Below the pieces are notes generated by a model. The model was not told the DNA's origin. It saw nothing but the letters and a program-made list of their open reading frames with translations, and ran no database searches. Positions 7,908 to 17,550 of a stretch of DNA of 18,670 nt are shown here, one piece after another. This DNA comes from Rhodobacterales bacterium UBA5972 (GTDB lineage Bacteria; Pseudomonadota; Alphaproteobacteria; Rhodobacterales; Rhodobacteraceae), in assembly GCA_002430125.1 (NCBI GenBank), contig DJBQ01000060.1:1-18670 (forward strand), in the 5' to 3' direction. A program made the position numbers and the translations under genes. The stretch's first letter is position 1. Every line of letters begins with the position of its first letter.

Positions 7908-8576
7908 ATGGACACCAAGGACGACATGCAAAGCGAAAGCCTGTTTCAGGCGCCGCCGATTGCGGAACAAGAACGGATGATCGAGGCGATGCTGTTTGCC
8001 TCGGCTGAACCGTTAAGCCTGCACCAGCTTGGCGAACGGATGCCGCATGGCAGTGACGCCGCCGAAGCGATGGTCAGTCTGCGCAAGCGCTATGAGGGGC
8101 GCGGGGTTAATGTCGTGAAGGTCGGTGATACTTACGCGATCCGCACGGCTGCCGATCTGGGGTTTCTGATGCAAAAGGAACGCATAGAAACCCGCAAGCT
8201 TTCGCGCGCCGCGATTGAAACTTTGGCGATTATCGCCTATCATCAACCAGTTACTCGTGCAGAGATCGAAGAAATTCGGGGTGTTTCAGTGTCGCGTGGC
8301 ACGATTGATCTGTTGCTGGAGCTTGACTGGATCAAGCTTGGTCGTCGCCGGATGACGCCGGGGCGACCGGTGACGTTCACTGGCACACAGATGTTTCTGG
8401 ATCATTTCGGGTTGGAAAGCCCGCGCGATCTGCCGGGCATTAAGGAATTGCGCGACGCCGGATTGCTAGACAACCGGCCACCGCCCGGGGCGATGCCGGG
8501 TATTGTTGCGGCCTCAGGCGATGATGACGGCGAAGACTGGTCAGAGGATGACGGCGATCAGGACGAGATGTTTTAA
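7908..8576 (+). CDS. scpB: Segregation and condensation protein B
   Basis: This is a protein of about 222 residues with two winged-helix domains that binds ScpA and completes the SMC-ScpAB complex. Typical stretches are EAMLFASAEPLSLHQLGERM at the N-terminus, the second-domain core TLAIIAYHQPVTRAEIEEIRGVSVSRGTIDLLLEL, and RPVTFTGTQMFLDHFGL. The tail is strongly acidic (DDDGEDWSEDDGDQDEMF), as in other Rhodobacteraceae. Two starts are possible: ATG 7908, with GGAAAGGG five bases upstream, or GTG 7902, which overlaps the scpA stop as GTGA. I take ATG 7908 on the ribosome-binding site; the difference is two residues. It ends 39 bp from the convergent gltD stop, so this spacer (8577-8615) must hold any terminator, but none is clear. 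Confidence 0.93.
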   Translation: MDTKDDMQSESLFQAPPIAEQERMIEAMLFASAEPLSLHQLGERMPHGSDAAEAMVSLRKRYEGRGVNVVKVGDTYAIRTAADLGFLMQKERIETRKLSRAAIETLAIIAYHQPVTRAEIEEIRGVSVSRGTIDLLLELDWIKLGRRRMTPGRPVTFTGTQMFLDHFGLESPRDLPGIKELRDAGLLDNRPPPGAMPGIVAASGDDDGEDWSEDDGDQDEMF

Positions 8577-8615
8577 GCCGCGCCCCGCGCCGTATCTTTC
8601 AACCGCTTGGCGATA

Positions 8616-10049
8616 TTACAAAGGCAGAACCGTCTCGCCCATCAGGGCTTTGTCGACGGCATGGGCGCATTGACGGCCCTCGCGGATTGCCCAGACAACC
8701 AAGGACTGACCCCGTCGCATATCGCCTGCGGTCCAGATATTATCGACGCTGGTTTGATAGGACGTGGTGTCCGCCAGCACGTTTTGGCGGCCATCAAGTG
8801 CCACGCCCAAATCTTGCAACATCCCGTCGACCACGGGCGAAACGAAGCCCATCGCCAGTAGGGCAAGATCGGCCCTCAGCACAAATTCGGTGCCTGCAAT
8901 CGGCTGGAATTTCTCGTCAACGTGGATGCAGTGCAGCTTTTTCACTTTGCCGTCAACGCCTTCAAACCGCTGTGTCATCACGGCAAATTCGCGATCAGCG
9001 CCTTCTTCCTGACTGGAAGACGTGCGCATTTTCAAAGGCCAGTTCGGCCATGTCAGTTGTTTGTTTTCTTTGTCGGGCGGGGTTGGCATGATCTCAAGCT
9101 GGGTGACTGACAAAGCGCCTTGGCGGATTGATGTGCCGATGCAATCGGACCCGGTATCGCCGCCACCGATCACCACGACATGCTTGCCGCGCGCAAGAAT
9201 TGGATCGACTTTCAGGATCGGTTCCGCCGAGACACGGCGATTTTGCTGCGGCAGAAACTCCATCGCATAGTGAACCCCGGCAAGATCGCGGCCTTCGATT
9301 GGCAGGTCGCGGGCTTTTTCAGCGCCGCCAGACAGAATGACCGCGTCGTGTGTGGTCGCGATGTCTTTGATCGCTACGTCATGGCCAACGTGAACGCCGG
9401 TGTGGAATGTGACACCTTCAGCGGCCATTTGGCCTGCTCGCCGGTCGATATGGGTTTTCGCCAGTTTGAAATCGGGGATGCCATAGCGCATCAAGCCACC
9501 GATTTTCTGGTTTTTCTCGTAAAGATGCACGTCATGTCCGGCGCGGGCCAACTGTTGTGCGGCTGCCATGCCCGCCGGGCCGGAACCAATGATGGCGATT
9601 TTCTTGCCGGTTTTATGCGTCGGGATTTGAGGAGTGATCCAGCCGTTTTCCCACGCCTTGTCGACGATGCCACATTCGATGGATTTGATCGTGACCGGGC
9701 TGTCGATGAGGTTCAGGGTGCAGGAAGCCTCGCACGGGGCGGGGCAGATGCGGCCGGTGAATTCCGGAAAATTGTTGGTGGAATGCAGATTATGCGAGGC
9801 CATTTCCCAGGCACCGTTATAGACCAGATCGTTCCAGTCGGGGATCTGGTTGTTGACCGGACAGCCCTTGAGGCCCTTCACGTCATGGCAAAACGGAATG
9901 CCGCAATCCATGCACCGACTGGCCTGATCTTGCAGGGTTTGTTCCGGCAGAGATATGACAAATTCGTTGTAATTGCGCACACGATCCGAGGCCGGACGGT
10001 ACTTTCTGTCCTGCCGGTCCAATTCCAGGAAACCTGTGACTTTACCCAT
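8616..10049 (-). CDS. gltD: Glutamate synthase [NADPH] small subunit
   Basis: This is the 477-residue beta subunit of NADPH-GOGAT. It takes electrons from NADPH through FAD and passes them via Fe-S clusters to the GltB synthase site. The N-terminal cluster region has C46, C49, C54 and C63 ([11 protein letters not shown]...GCP) and a second set C102-C106-C110 (CPAPCEASC). The FAD-binding [10 protein letters not shown] lies near residues 155-164, and the NADPH-binding [10 protein letters not shown] is in the second Rossmann domain. Length and ends are complete (final residues GETVLPL). ATG 10049 is preceded by GGAG in GTGGAGTGATAAATT. It follows gltB after 48 bp on the same strand and is certainly part of the same operon. 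The alternative reading as another Fe-S flavoprotein of the DPD/PreT type is excluded by the gltB neighbour. Confidence 0.97.
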   Translation of the reverse strand: MGKVTGFLELDRQDRKYRPASDRVRNYNEFVISLPEQTLQDQASRCMDCGIPFCHDVKGLKGCPVNNQIPDWNDLVYNGAWEMASHNLHSTNNFPEFTGRICPAPCEASCTLNLIDSPVTIKSIECGIVDKAWENGWITPQIPTHKTGKKIAIIGSGPAGMAAAQQLARAGHDVHLYEKNQKIGGLMRYGIPDFKLAKTHIDRRAGQMAAEGVTFHTGVHVGHDVAIKDIATTHDAVILSGGAEKARDLPIEGRDLAGVHYAMEFLPQQNRRVSAEPILKVDPILARGKHVVVIGGGDTGSDCIGTSIRQGALSVTQLEIMPTPPDKENKQLTWPNWPLKMRTSSSQEEGADREFAVMTQRFEGVDGKVKKLHCIHVDEKFQPIAGTEFVLRADLALLAMGFVSPVVDGMLQDLGVALDGRQNVLADTTSYQTSVDNIWTAGDMRRGQSLVVWAIREGRQCAHAVDKALMGETVLPL

Positions 10050-10097
10050 AATTTATCACTCCACTTCAGGCGCCACTGCGCCGCGGTATTTGTTGGT

Positions 10098-13000
10098 TTA
10101 TGCGGCGTCGCTTGACGATTGTTGCGAGGCTTCGATTTCGGCTAAGGCGCGGCGGTATTCGGTTGGCATGACCTTGACGAATTTCGGGCGAAAGGTTTCC
10201 CAGTTATCAAGGATCTCTGCGGCCCGGGTCGAACCGGTATAAAACATATGATTCTCGATCAAACGCCGTAAGCGTTCGTCGTCATGCCGGCTCATGTCGC
10301 CGGTCACGTCGACGCGGCCGTGATGTTCGATGCCGCCGCCGCTGTGATGTTCGGTTTCCATCAGGTCGTCTTCTTCCGGCACCGGTTCAAGTTCGACCAT
10401 CGACAGGTTGCAACGCTTGGCGAAGGTGCCGTCTTCATCCAGCACATAAGCGATACCGCCCGACATGCCTGCGGCGAAATTGCGCCCGGTATAGCCAAGG
10501 ACCGCAACCACGCCGCCGGTCATGTATTCACAACCGTGATCGCCGACGCCTTCGACAACTGCCGTGGCGCCAGAGTTGCGCACAGCGAAGCGTTCGCCAG
10601 CCACGCCGCGCAAGTAACATTCGCCTTCAATTGCGCCGTAAAGAACGGTGTTGCCGGCGATGATTGATTTGCTGGCGTTAATTTGGGTGGCGCTGGCTGG
10701 TGGATAGATGATCAGTTTGCCGCCTGACAGGCCCTTGCCGATATAGTCGTTGCCTTCGCCTTCGACTTCCAGCGTCACGCCGCGACACAGCCACGCCCCA
10801 AAGGACTGGCCGGTTGTGCCGGTCAGTTTGATGCTGATCGTGTCGTCGGGCAGGCCAGCGTGGCCATAGCGTTTGACGACTTCGCCTGACAGCATCGCCC
10901 CGGCTGACCGGTTGCGGTTGGCGATTTTCAGATCAAGTTTGACCGGTTCGCGGTTCTCAAGTGCCGGCTGGGCCAGTTTGATGAATTCGCGGTCCAGAAT
11001 GTCGTCGATATGGTGGATTTGCGGCTCGCAATGGTGGATTGGCACACTGTCGCCCATTTCGGGATCATAAAACAGCTTGCTGAAATCGAGACCATTGGCC
11101 TTCCAGTGCCGAATTGCCATATCCCGGTCGAGCACGTTGAGTTGGCCGACCATTTCGTCCATGGTAGCAAAGCCCAATTCGGCCATGATCTCGCGGACCT
11201 CGTTGGCGACGAAGAAGAAATAGTTGATCACGTGTTCCGGCTGACCGGTGAAGCGTTTGCGCAGCACCGGGTCTTGGGTGGCGACGCCGACCGGGCAGGT
11301 GTTCAGATGGCATTTGCGCATCATTATACAGCCGGATGCGACCAGTGGGGCGGTGGCAAAGCCGAATTCATCGGCTCCAAGCAGCGCGCCGATAACCACG
11401 TCACGACCGGTGCGCAGGCCGCCATCGACCTGCACCGCGATGCGCGAGCGCAGTTTGTTTTTCAGCAAGGTCTGGTGGGTTTCGGCCAGACCGATTTCCC
11501 AAGGCGAACCTGCATGTTTGATCGAGGTCAGCGGGCTGGCGCCGGTGCCGCCTTCCATGCCGGAAATGGTCACGTGATCGGCGCGGGCCTTGGCGACACC
11601 CGCCGCGACTGTGCCGACACCAACCTCGGAGACCAGTTTGACCGAAATATCAGCCGCCGGATTGACGTTTTTAAGGTCGTAAATCAGCTGCGCCAGATCT
11701 TCGATGGAATAGATGTCGTGGTGTGGTGGCGGCGAGATCAGGCCGACGCCTTGGGTGGAATGGCGTACTTTGGCAATCACTGCATCAACCTTGTGGCCGG
11801 GTAATTGGCCGCCTTCGCCGGGTTTCGCGCCCTGCGCCATCTTAATCTGGATCATGTCGGCGTTCATCAGGTATTCGGTGGTCACCCCGAACCGCCCGGA
11901 CGCGACCTGTTTGATCGCTGAACGCTTGCTGTCACCATTTGGCATCGGGGTGAAGCGTTCAACTTCTTCGCCACCTTCGCCGGTGTTGGATTTGCCGCCA
12001 ATCCGGTTCATCGCAATCGCCAGATTCTCGTGCGCTTCGGCCGAGATCGAGCCATAAGACATCGCGCCGGTGGAAAAGCGTTTGACGATCGCGGCAGCGC
12101 TTTCAACATCGGCCAGATCAATCGGGGTGCGTCCGGTTTCAGCAGCGGGGCGCAGGCGGAACAGGCCGCGGATCGTCAACAGGCGTTCTTGCTGGTCGTT
12201 TATGGACTTGGCGAACTCGCGGTAACGTTCCTGCGAATTGCCGCGCACGGCGTGTTGCAGGTTGGTGATTGTGTCAGATGTCCAGGCATGTGCCTCGCCA
12301 CGTTGGCGCAGGGCGTAATCGCCGCCGACATCGAGTTCATGCGCCAGTACCGGCACGTTGCTATAGGCGGCGCGGTGACGCTCGAAGGTTTCTTTGGCGA
12401 TTTCAGTAAGCCCGATGCCTTCGATCTGGCTGGCGGTGCCAGTGAAGTATTTGGCAATGAACGGCGAGGACAGGCCGATCGCGTCAAAAATCTGCGCGCC
12501 GCAATAGGATTGATAGGTCGAAATCCCCATTTTCGACATGACTTTCAGCAGGCCTTTGTCGATGGATTTAATATAGCGTTGCACGACTTCACGGGCGTCA
12601 ACCTCGGACGGAAACTCGTTGTTTGCGTGCATTTCAGCCAGCGTTTCAAAGGCCAGATAGGGGTTGATTGCCTCGGCGCCGTAACCGGCCAGCATCGCGA
12701 AATGATGCACTTCGCGGGGTTCGGCGGATTCAACAACCAACCCAACCGAGGTGCGCAAACCTTTCAGGATCAGGTGGTGGTGCACGGCAGCCGTTGCCAA
12801 AAGGGCAGGCACGGCAACCCGGTTTTCGCCGAACTGGCGATCCGACAGGATGATGATGTTTTCGCCGGTTTTCACAGCTTTTTCAGCGGCTTGACACAGG
12901 TTATCAAGGCAGAATTTCATCCCGTCCGGGCCGCGGTCTGCATTGAAAGTTATGTCCAGAACGCGCGACACGAACTGGTTGTCGCCAATGTCGCTGATGT

Positions 13001-14759
13001 CGCGGATTTTAAGCAAATCCGAGTTGCGCAGGATCGGTTGGCGAACTTCCAGCCGTTTGTTGGTGGAGGTGTGAGCAAGATCAAACAGGTTCGGGCGCGG
13101 GCCAATAAAGGACACAAGGCTCATCACCGATTCCTCGCGGATCGGGTCAATCGGCGGGTTGGTGACCTGGGCAAAGTTTTGCTTGAAATAGGTGTAAAGC
13201 AGCTTGGCCTTGTTTGAAATCGCGGAAATCGGCGTATCAGTGCCCATTGATCCCAAAGCTTCCTGACCGGTCGTCGCCATCGGCTTCATCAGGAATTTGA
13301 TGTCTTCCTGCGTATAGCCAAAAGCCTTTTGTGCATTCATCAGATCAGGGCCCTGATGCTTGCGCGGAGAGGATTTGGCACCTTTCATTTCTTCCAGAAC
13401 GATCTGCGTATCTTTCAGCCATCTGTCATAGTCATGTGCGCCGCAGAGGTCGTGTTTGATTTCCTCGTCCGAAACGATGACGCCTTTTTCAAGGTCGATC
13501 AGCAGCATTTTACCGGGCTGAAGCCGCCATTTGGTGACGACTTTACTTTCGTCAAACGGCAATGTCCCGGCTTCTGAGGCCAGTACAACCGTGTCGTCGT
13601 CCAGCACAAAATAGCGGGCAGGGCGCAGGCCGTTGCGGTCAAGCGTGGCACCGATCTGGCGGCCATCGGTGAAGGCAATCGCGGCGGGGCCGTCCCATGG
13701 TTCCATCAGGGCTGCGTGATATTCGTAAAACGCGCGGCGTTGTTCGTCCATCAGCGGATTGCCGGCCCAGGCTTCGGGGATCAGCATCATCATGGCGTGT
13801 GCCAGTGAATAACCGCCTTGAAACAGCAGCTCTAATGCGTTGTCAAAGCAGGCTGTGTCGGATTGGCCTTCGTAGGAAACCGGCCAGATTTTTTCGATCT
13901 CGGCCCCGAACAGGTCGCTTGACAGCGTTGATTGCCGGGCTGCCATCCAGTTTACGTTGCCGCGCAACGTGTTGATTTCGCCGTTATGGGCGACCATGCG
14001 GTACGGATGCGCCAGTTTCCACGATGGGAAAGTGTTGGTCGAAAACCGCTGGTGGACCATGGCAAGTGCCGACACAAAGCGTTGGTCGCGCAGGTCTGCG
14101 TAATAGGGGTGCAACTGGTCCGCGAGGAACATGCCTTTATAGACGACGGTGCGCGACGACATTGATACCGGATAGACATCTTCGCGGCTGCCCAAATGCT
14201 GGATCACCCCGTTTGAAACCTCGCGGCGCAGGATATAGACGCGACGTTCAAAATCGTCATCGCTGATGCCAGCCGGGCGGGCGAAAAAGCCCTGCCAATG
14301 TGCGGGCTCGGACGCCATGATTTCAGGGTCTTGCGACAGTTTGGCGTTGCTTGTTGGAACCGACCGCCAGCCAATCAGGTTGTGACCCGAGCCGTTGGCC
14401 ATGTCGGCGATGATCGATTTGATCTGATCCTGCAAGGCCACGTCTTGGGGCATGAAGAAATAACCAAGGCTGTAATCACCGGCATGTGGCAGGTCAAACC
14501 CCAGAATACTGCATTCATCCGCCAGAAATTCATGCGGGATCTGCACCAAAATACCGGCACCATCCCCCATCAACGGGTCAGCACCTGTGGCGCCGCGATG
14601 TTCCATATTCTCAAGAATTCGGATGCCGTCTTCGATAATCTTATGCGATTTGGTGCCCTTGATATTCGCGATGAAACCCAAGCCACATGCGTCATGTTCA
14701 TTGCGCGGGTCGTAAAGGCCAGCCTTGGCGCCGCGCTGCTGAGGGATTTCAATGGTCAT
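10098..14759 (-). CDS. gltB: Glutamate synthase [NADPH] large subunit
   Basis: This is the 1553-residue alpha subunit of GOGAT, which converts glutamine plus 2-oxoglutarate to two glutamates. A 24-residue propeptide precedes C25 ([10 protein letters not shown]), the N-terminal nucleophile of the class II glutaminase domain (about 25-430). The central and FMN-binding synthase domains follow, with [19 protein letters not shown] and [15 protein letters not shown]. The 3Fe-4S site is C1144-x5-C1150-x4-C1155 ([12 protein letters not shown]). The C-terminal GXGXG domain (about 1260-1500) includes [12 protein letters not shown] and [10 protein letters not shown]. The length is normal. ATG 14759 has a weak ribosome-binding site (GACGAGAAAACCC). 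It is the promoter-proximal gene of gltBD. Upstream lies the degenerate glx/glnT cluster, separated by 283 bp that contains a hairpin and a tentative promoter. Confidence 0.98.
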   Translation of the reverse strand: MTIEIPQQRGAKAGLYDPRNEHDACGLGFIANIKGTKSHKIIEDGIRILENMEHRGATGADPLMGDGAGILVQIPHEFLADECSILGFDLPHAGDYSLGYFFMPQDVALQDQIKSIIADMANGSGHNLIGWRSVPTSNAKLSQDPEIMASEPAHWQGFFARPAGISDDDFERRVYILRREVSNGVIQHLGSREDVYPVSMSSRTVVYKGMFLADQLHPYYADLRDQRFVSALAMVHQRFSTNTFPSWKLAHPYRMVAHNGEINTLRGNVNWMAARQSTLSSDLFGAEIEKIWPVSYEGQSDTACFDNALELLFQGGYSLAHAMMMLIPEAWAGNPLMDEQRRAFYEYHAALMEPWDGPAAIAFTDGRQIGATLDRNGLRPARYFVLDDDTVVLASEAGTLPFDESKVVTKWRLQPGKMLLIDLEKGVIVSDEEIKHDLCGAHDYDRWLKDTQIVLEEMKGAKSSPRKHQGPDLMNAQKAFGYTQEDIKFLMKPMATTGQEALGSMGTDTPISAISNKAKLLYTYFKQNFAQVTNPPIDPIREESVMSLVSFIGPRPNLFDLAHTSTNKRLEVRQPILRNSDLLKIRDISDIGDNQFVSRVLDITFNADRGPDGMKFCLDNLCQAAEKAVKTGENIIILSDRQFGENRVAVPALLATAAVHHHLILKGLRTSVGLVVESAEPREVHHFAMLAGYGAEAINPYLAFETLAEMHANNEFPSEVDAREVVQRYIKSIDKGLLKVMSKMGISTYQSYCGAQIFDAIGLSSPFIAKYFTGTASQIEGIGLTEIAKETFERHRAAYSNVPVLAHELDVGGDYALRQRGEAHAWTSDTITNLQHAVRGNSQERYREFAKSINDQQERLLTIRGLFRLRPAAETGRTPIDLADVESAAAIVKRFSTGAMSYGSISAEAHENLAIAMNRIGGKSNTGEGGEEVERFTPMPNGDSKRSAIKQVASGRFGVTTEYLMNADMIQIKMAQGAKPGEGGQLPGHKVDAVIAKVRHSTQGVGLISPPPHHDIYSIEDLAQLIYDLKNVNPAADISVKLVSEVGVGTVAAGVAKARADHVTISGMEGGTGASPLTSIKHAGSPWEIGLAETHQTLLKNKLRSRIAVQVDGGLRTGRDVVIGALLGADEFGFATAPLVASGCIMMRKCHLNTCPVGVATQDPVLRKRFTGQPEHVINYFFFVANEVREIMAELGFATMDEMVGQLNVLDRDMAIRHWKANGLDFSKLFYDPEMGDSVPIHHCEPQIHHIDDILDREFIKLAQPALENREPVKLDLKIANRNRSAGAMLSGEVVKRYGHAGLPDDTISIKLTGTTGQSFGAWLCRGVTLEVEGEGNDYIGKGLSGGKLIIYPPASATQINASKSIIAGNTVLYGAIEGECYLRGVAGERFAVRNSGATAVVEGVGDHGCEYMTGGVVAVLGYTGRNFAAGMSGGIAYVLDEDGTFAKRCNLSMVELEPVPEEDDLMETEHHSGGGIEHHGRVDVTGDMSRHDDERLRRLIENHMFYTGSTRAAEILDNWETFRPKFVKVMPTEYRRALAEIEASQQSSSDAA

Positions 14760-14828
14760 GGGTTTTCTCGTCTGAATAAGGAATCGGCCATCTGTGTGTC
14801 TGTCTTATGCCCGAGCATGCGGGGAGAT

Positions 14829-14858
14829 TAAATGGCATGAAGCTAAATCCGACTTCAA
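14829..14858 (-). promoter_or_regulatory. Tentative sigma70 promoter of gltBD
   Basis: On the minus strand, TTGAAG (14858-14853) and CATTTA (14834-14829) are 18 bases apart, which would start transcription about 63 nt before gltB. The -10 match is poor. No sigma54-type GG-N10-GC element was found in the spacer 14760-15042. Confidence 0.3.
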
Positions 14859-14979
14859 GCCTTGATTTTTGGATATCAGGCGGGTTGGTGCCGCATGTTT
14901 GGCGGTATTTTCGCGGCAAAACCACCTGAATCCATGCGTAATCCAAGTGTCGGGCGAAAAGAAATTCTGGCTGGACACG

Positions 14980-15007
14980 TTTGCGCCCGGAAAGGGCCGG
15001 GCGCAAA
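14980..15007 (-). terminator. Hairpin downstream of glnT
   Basis: A perfect 11-bp stem, TTTGCGCCCGG (14980-14990) and CCGGGCGCAAA (14997-15007), with a 6-nt loop lies 36 bp after the glnT stop codon. No U-run follows, but the position and the strong GC stem make it the likely end of the glx-glnT transcript, insulating gltB. The rest of the spacer 14760-15042 holds no gene. Confidence 0.6.
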
Positions 15008-15042
15008 TGGTGTCGTTATAGAGGTTGATCGGCAGGCAAGGG

Positions 15043-16338
15043 TCAGAAATTCCGCATATAACGGTCGATTTCAACCTGTGTCACCTGGTTGGCAACAAAC
15101 TCAATCTCGCGTTCTGCTTGCTGGATCAGGATCGCCAGACGGCTTTCGCCCAGCACCCGTTGCATCAGTTCGGACCTTTTGGCCAAAGCAACCGCATCCG
15201 TAAGATTAAGCGGCAGCGGGTCGGCGGTTTCCAGAGCGTAAGCATTGCCATGGCAGGGTTCGGTCGGGGTTAGCCCCTGTTCGATGCCGTCAAGACCGGC
15301 GGCAATGTCGGTGGCCAGCAGATAATAAGGATTGCAATCAGCCGAGGCATCGCGCTTTTCAACCCGAACGGCGCTGTCGTGGCCCTGAATGACCCGCAAG
15401 CCAACGGTGCGGTTGTCATAGCCCCAACTGTTGTTGATCGGGCAAAACGTATAGGGCTGGCGGCGGCGGAAAGCGTTGGGATTGGACGATCCGGCGATTG
15501 CAATTTCAGGCATGTATTTTTGCAATCCGGCCAGAAAAGACAGGCCGATTTTGTTCAGCTTGCCAGCTTCGGCAAAGGCGTTCTTGCCGTCTTTCCACAG
15601 GGAATAATGCGTATGGAACCCGCTGCCTAATGCGTCGATAAAGGGTTTGGCCATGAAGGTCGCAAGATAACCGTGTTTATGCGCCAGTTCCTTGACAAGC
15701 GAGCGGAACAAGACAACCTGATCGGCGGATTTCAACGCCTCGTCGTAGCGGATATTCACCTCGACCTGACCTGCACCATATTCCGGGTTTGATTGTTCAA
15801 TCGGTATGCCAAGCTCGTTGATTTGTTGGCGGATCGGCCCCAGAACATGTTCCATTTCGGCGGCGCGGGCCATGCTGTAGACTTGGACTGACTGCTCTTT
15901 GGGCTGCAGGGTATCCGGATCAAGCAGGAAGAATTCAAGCTCGGTTCCGGTTTTGACCTCGTAGCCCATGGCGGCGGCCCGTTAGACTTGCGCGATTAAA
16001 GCGCCGCGCGGATCAATCGGCACTGGCTTGTGATCGGTGCCTTCAGCCCGCGCCAGACAGATCGCAAAGCCGTCTTCCCAAGGCGAGGCCACGGGTTTGG
16101 TCAGCGGGAACATATGCATGTCAGGATAGCCATTGTCGAAATTGACGTAAGGCGTATCCCAGATGTCGCAGGTCATATCGATGGCCAGCAACGCGATTGA
16201 AAGGGCGTTGCCTTCTTTGACAGTTGTTTCCCAATGCGACGCCGGAATGCGTTTGCCGCGCAGAATGCCGTTCATATCGCCCATCCCAAGGGCAACAGTG
16301 TGGGTGCCGGGCGGCAGGCTGAAGTCTTTATTGGTCAT
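15043..16338 (-). pseudogene. glnT: Type III glutamine synthetase / gamma-glutamylmethylamide synthetase-like gene with one nonsense codon
   Basis: If the stop were read as sense, this gene would encode 431 residues, the usual size of GlnT/GmaS proteins. The N-terminal beta-grasp part (residues 1-118) has GMGDMNGILRGKRIPASHW and DIWDTPYVNFDNGYPDMHMFP. A TAA at 15984-15982 (codon 119) then interrupts the frame at ALIAQV*RAAAMGYEV. The same frame continues without an indel into the catalytic domain: KTGTELEFFLLDP, GAGQVEVNIRYDEAL, GSGFHTHYSLW and SSNPNAFRRRQPYTF, ending at RYMRNF. An ATG lies five codons after the stop, but it has no ribosome-binding site and would give a domain lacking the N-terminal half of the active site. 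GlnT in Rhizobium makes glutamine slowly; GmaS makes gamma-glutamylmethylamide from methylamine. I cannot separate the two by eye. Confidence 0.88.
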
Positions 16339-16346
16339 TATTGGTC
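16328..16346. repeat. Direct repeat across the glnT start codon
   Basis: TTATTGGTC occurs at 16328-16336 and 16338-16346, a 10-bp tandem period that straddles the glnT ATG (16338-16336 on the minus strand). The ribosome-binding site GGGAGA lies just outside the copy. It may be a small replication-slippage duplication. Confidence 0.6.
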
Positions 16347-16405
16347 TTCTCCCTTTTATCTTTTTGGGCGGCCCGGTTATGTGGTTGCCAACCCCACAAC
16401 CCGTG

Positions 16406-16873
16406 TTACCAGAACACCGCCTTTTTTATCCTTTGCGTTGGGTGGCCAAGGGCTTCTTTCGCACTGGCAGACAGCGCGCCAAACGACATCGAGGCGATAT
16501 AGATCGGGATATCAAGTTCGATCGGTTTTTCAACCAATCCACGGCCGCCGCCCAGAACGGTCTTTGTCTCGCATTTCTCGCGATAGCCTTCCAGGGGCAG
16601 GCGGGTCATGGTGGCGGGAACAAAAGTCAGGTCGTCAAATGTCGGCAGCCGGTGGTTAAACGAATTATACCCGCGCACCTGATAGCGTCCAAGCTGCGCC
16701 AGCGCATGGGCTTCGGAAATTGCCTCGGGTGTCCAGCGGGCTGAACCGCCCGTGTCATATGACTAAGGAACGCCAGCCGGGCGGCCTTGGATTGCACCGT
16801 CGCCAAACCCGATTAACTCTTCGCTGGCCTCTTCAAACGGATACTCGTACGGAGCTTTTATATCATCAGCCAT
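16406..16873 (-). pseudogene. glxD: Truncated FMN-glutamate-synthase-domain gene (GlxD/MgsC-like) with a nonsense codon
   Basis: This remnant spans 156 codons including the terminal stop, where the family has about 440 residues. It starts at ATG 16873, inside the glxC 3' end (16-bp overlap), with ADDIKAPYEYPFEEASEELIGFGDGAIQGRPAGVP. A TAG then follows at 16765-16763 (codon 37). The same frame continues with SYDTGGSARWTPEAI, RGYNSFNHRLPTFDDLTFVPATMTRLPLEGYR and IYIASMSFGALSASAKEALG, the entry into the FMN-binding barrel. Family similarity stops abruptly near 16445, the frame ends in the unrelated HPTQRIKKAVFW, and glnT starts 68 bp later. The whole remaining barrel (FMN and Fe-S parts) is therefore missing, presumably by deletion. 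It cannot encode a working protein. Confidence 0.87.
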
Positions 16874-17550
16874 GCTTTTGCGTCCCTGCTTTCAAAATAC
16901 CAAAGGCGTTGACCGGCGATAATTCTGCGCCAATCCCGAGAAGTGTCTTTCAGACCCAGCGGATCCAGAATCGCGTCCACCTCGGCCACTTGTTCGGCGG
17001 TTGGTTCGGTAATGATGGCATCGACACCCAAATCTTCGATGTCGCCGGTGATCCAGACTTCACCTTGCCACAGCGCGTCTGCACAGCTTGCGCCGGCCCC
17101 GCCAAGGGCGATGATCTTGCCGCCATGCGCCATGAACCCCGATTGATAGCCGATTTTGCCTTCAACGACGATGTTGCCACCCTTCATCGCGACGCCGGCG
17201 CGCGGGCCGGTATCGCCTTTGACATGGATGGTGCCGCCCAACATGGCAGCCCCGACCGACATGCCGGCATAGCCGCCGATGGTGATATGGCCGTCGCTTT
17301 GCGCCTCGCCGCAACCCCACCCGGCGTTGCGGTCGATATTGATGATCGCGCCGGTGTTCAGGCCGCCGCAATAATAACCGACTGATCCTTCAAAATGCAG
17401 GCGGCAGCCCGGCGGCAGGCCGACACCCAGATTATGGCGTGATCCGGTTTTGGTGATCAGGATCGACTTGCCTTGATTGGCCGCCGCCTGAATTTCCTCG
17501 TGGATTTGGCGGATCGGACGTTTGCCGACCTCGATAACGACATCAGTCAC
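16858..17550 (-). CDS. glxC: GXGXG-domain protein (GlxC/MgsB-like), open throughout
   Basis: This is a 230-residue protein matching the C-terminal GXGXG beta-helix domain of glutamate synthase. Repeated glycine turns are seen from about residue 45 to 165 (GSVGYYCGGLNTGA, GGYAGMSVGAAMLGG, GDTGPRAGVAMKGG, GKIGYQSGFMAHGG). The C-terminal extension (about 165-230) ends RRIIAGQRLWYFESRDAKAWLMI. The start is GTG 17550, overlapping the glxB stop as GTGA, so translation would normally be coupled to glxB. In the family it forms a complex with GlxB and GlxD; in methylotrophs the homologue MgsB is part of N-methylglutamate synthase. Here both partners are broken, and the upstream nonsense codon probably removes the coupled ribosomes. 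The gene is intact in sequence but likely without function. Confidence 0.9.
   Translation of the reverse strand: MTDVVIEVGKRPIRQIHEEIQAAANQGKSILITKTGSRHNLGVGLPPGCRLHFEGSVGYYCGGLNTGAIINIDRNAGWGCGEAQSDGHITIGGYAGMSVGAAMLGGTIHVKGDTGPRAGVAMKGGNIVVEGKIGYQSGFMAHGGKIIALGGAGASCADALWQGEVWITGDIEDLGVDAIITEPTAEQVAEVDAILDPLGLKDTSRDWRRIIAGQRLWYFESRDAKAWLMI

Noticed and set aside
9180..10115. Long open frame on the plus strand opposite gltD
   Set aside because: It is the antisense shadow of a high-GC gene; the gltD frame carries all cofactor motifs and the plus-strand reading has no recognisable domain.
12030..13217. 395-codon plus-strand frame opposite gltB
   Set aside because: It lies entirely within the intact gltB gene, has no family similarity by eye and no ribosome-binding site; another codon-bias shadow.
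14760..15042. Sigma54 (nitrogen-regulated) promoter for gltBD
   Set aside because: No GG-N10-GC element with flanking TGGCA/TTGCA was found on the minus strand of the spacer.
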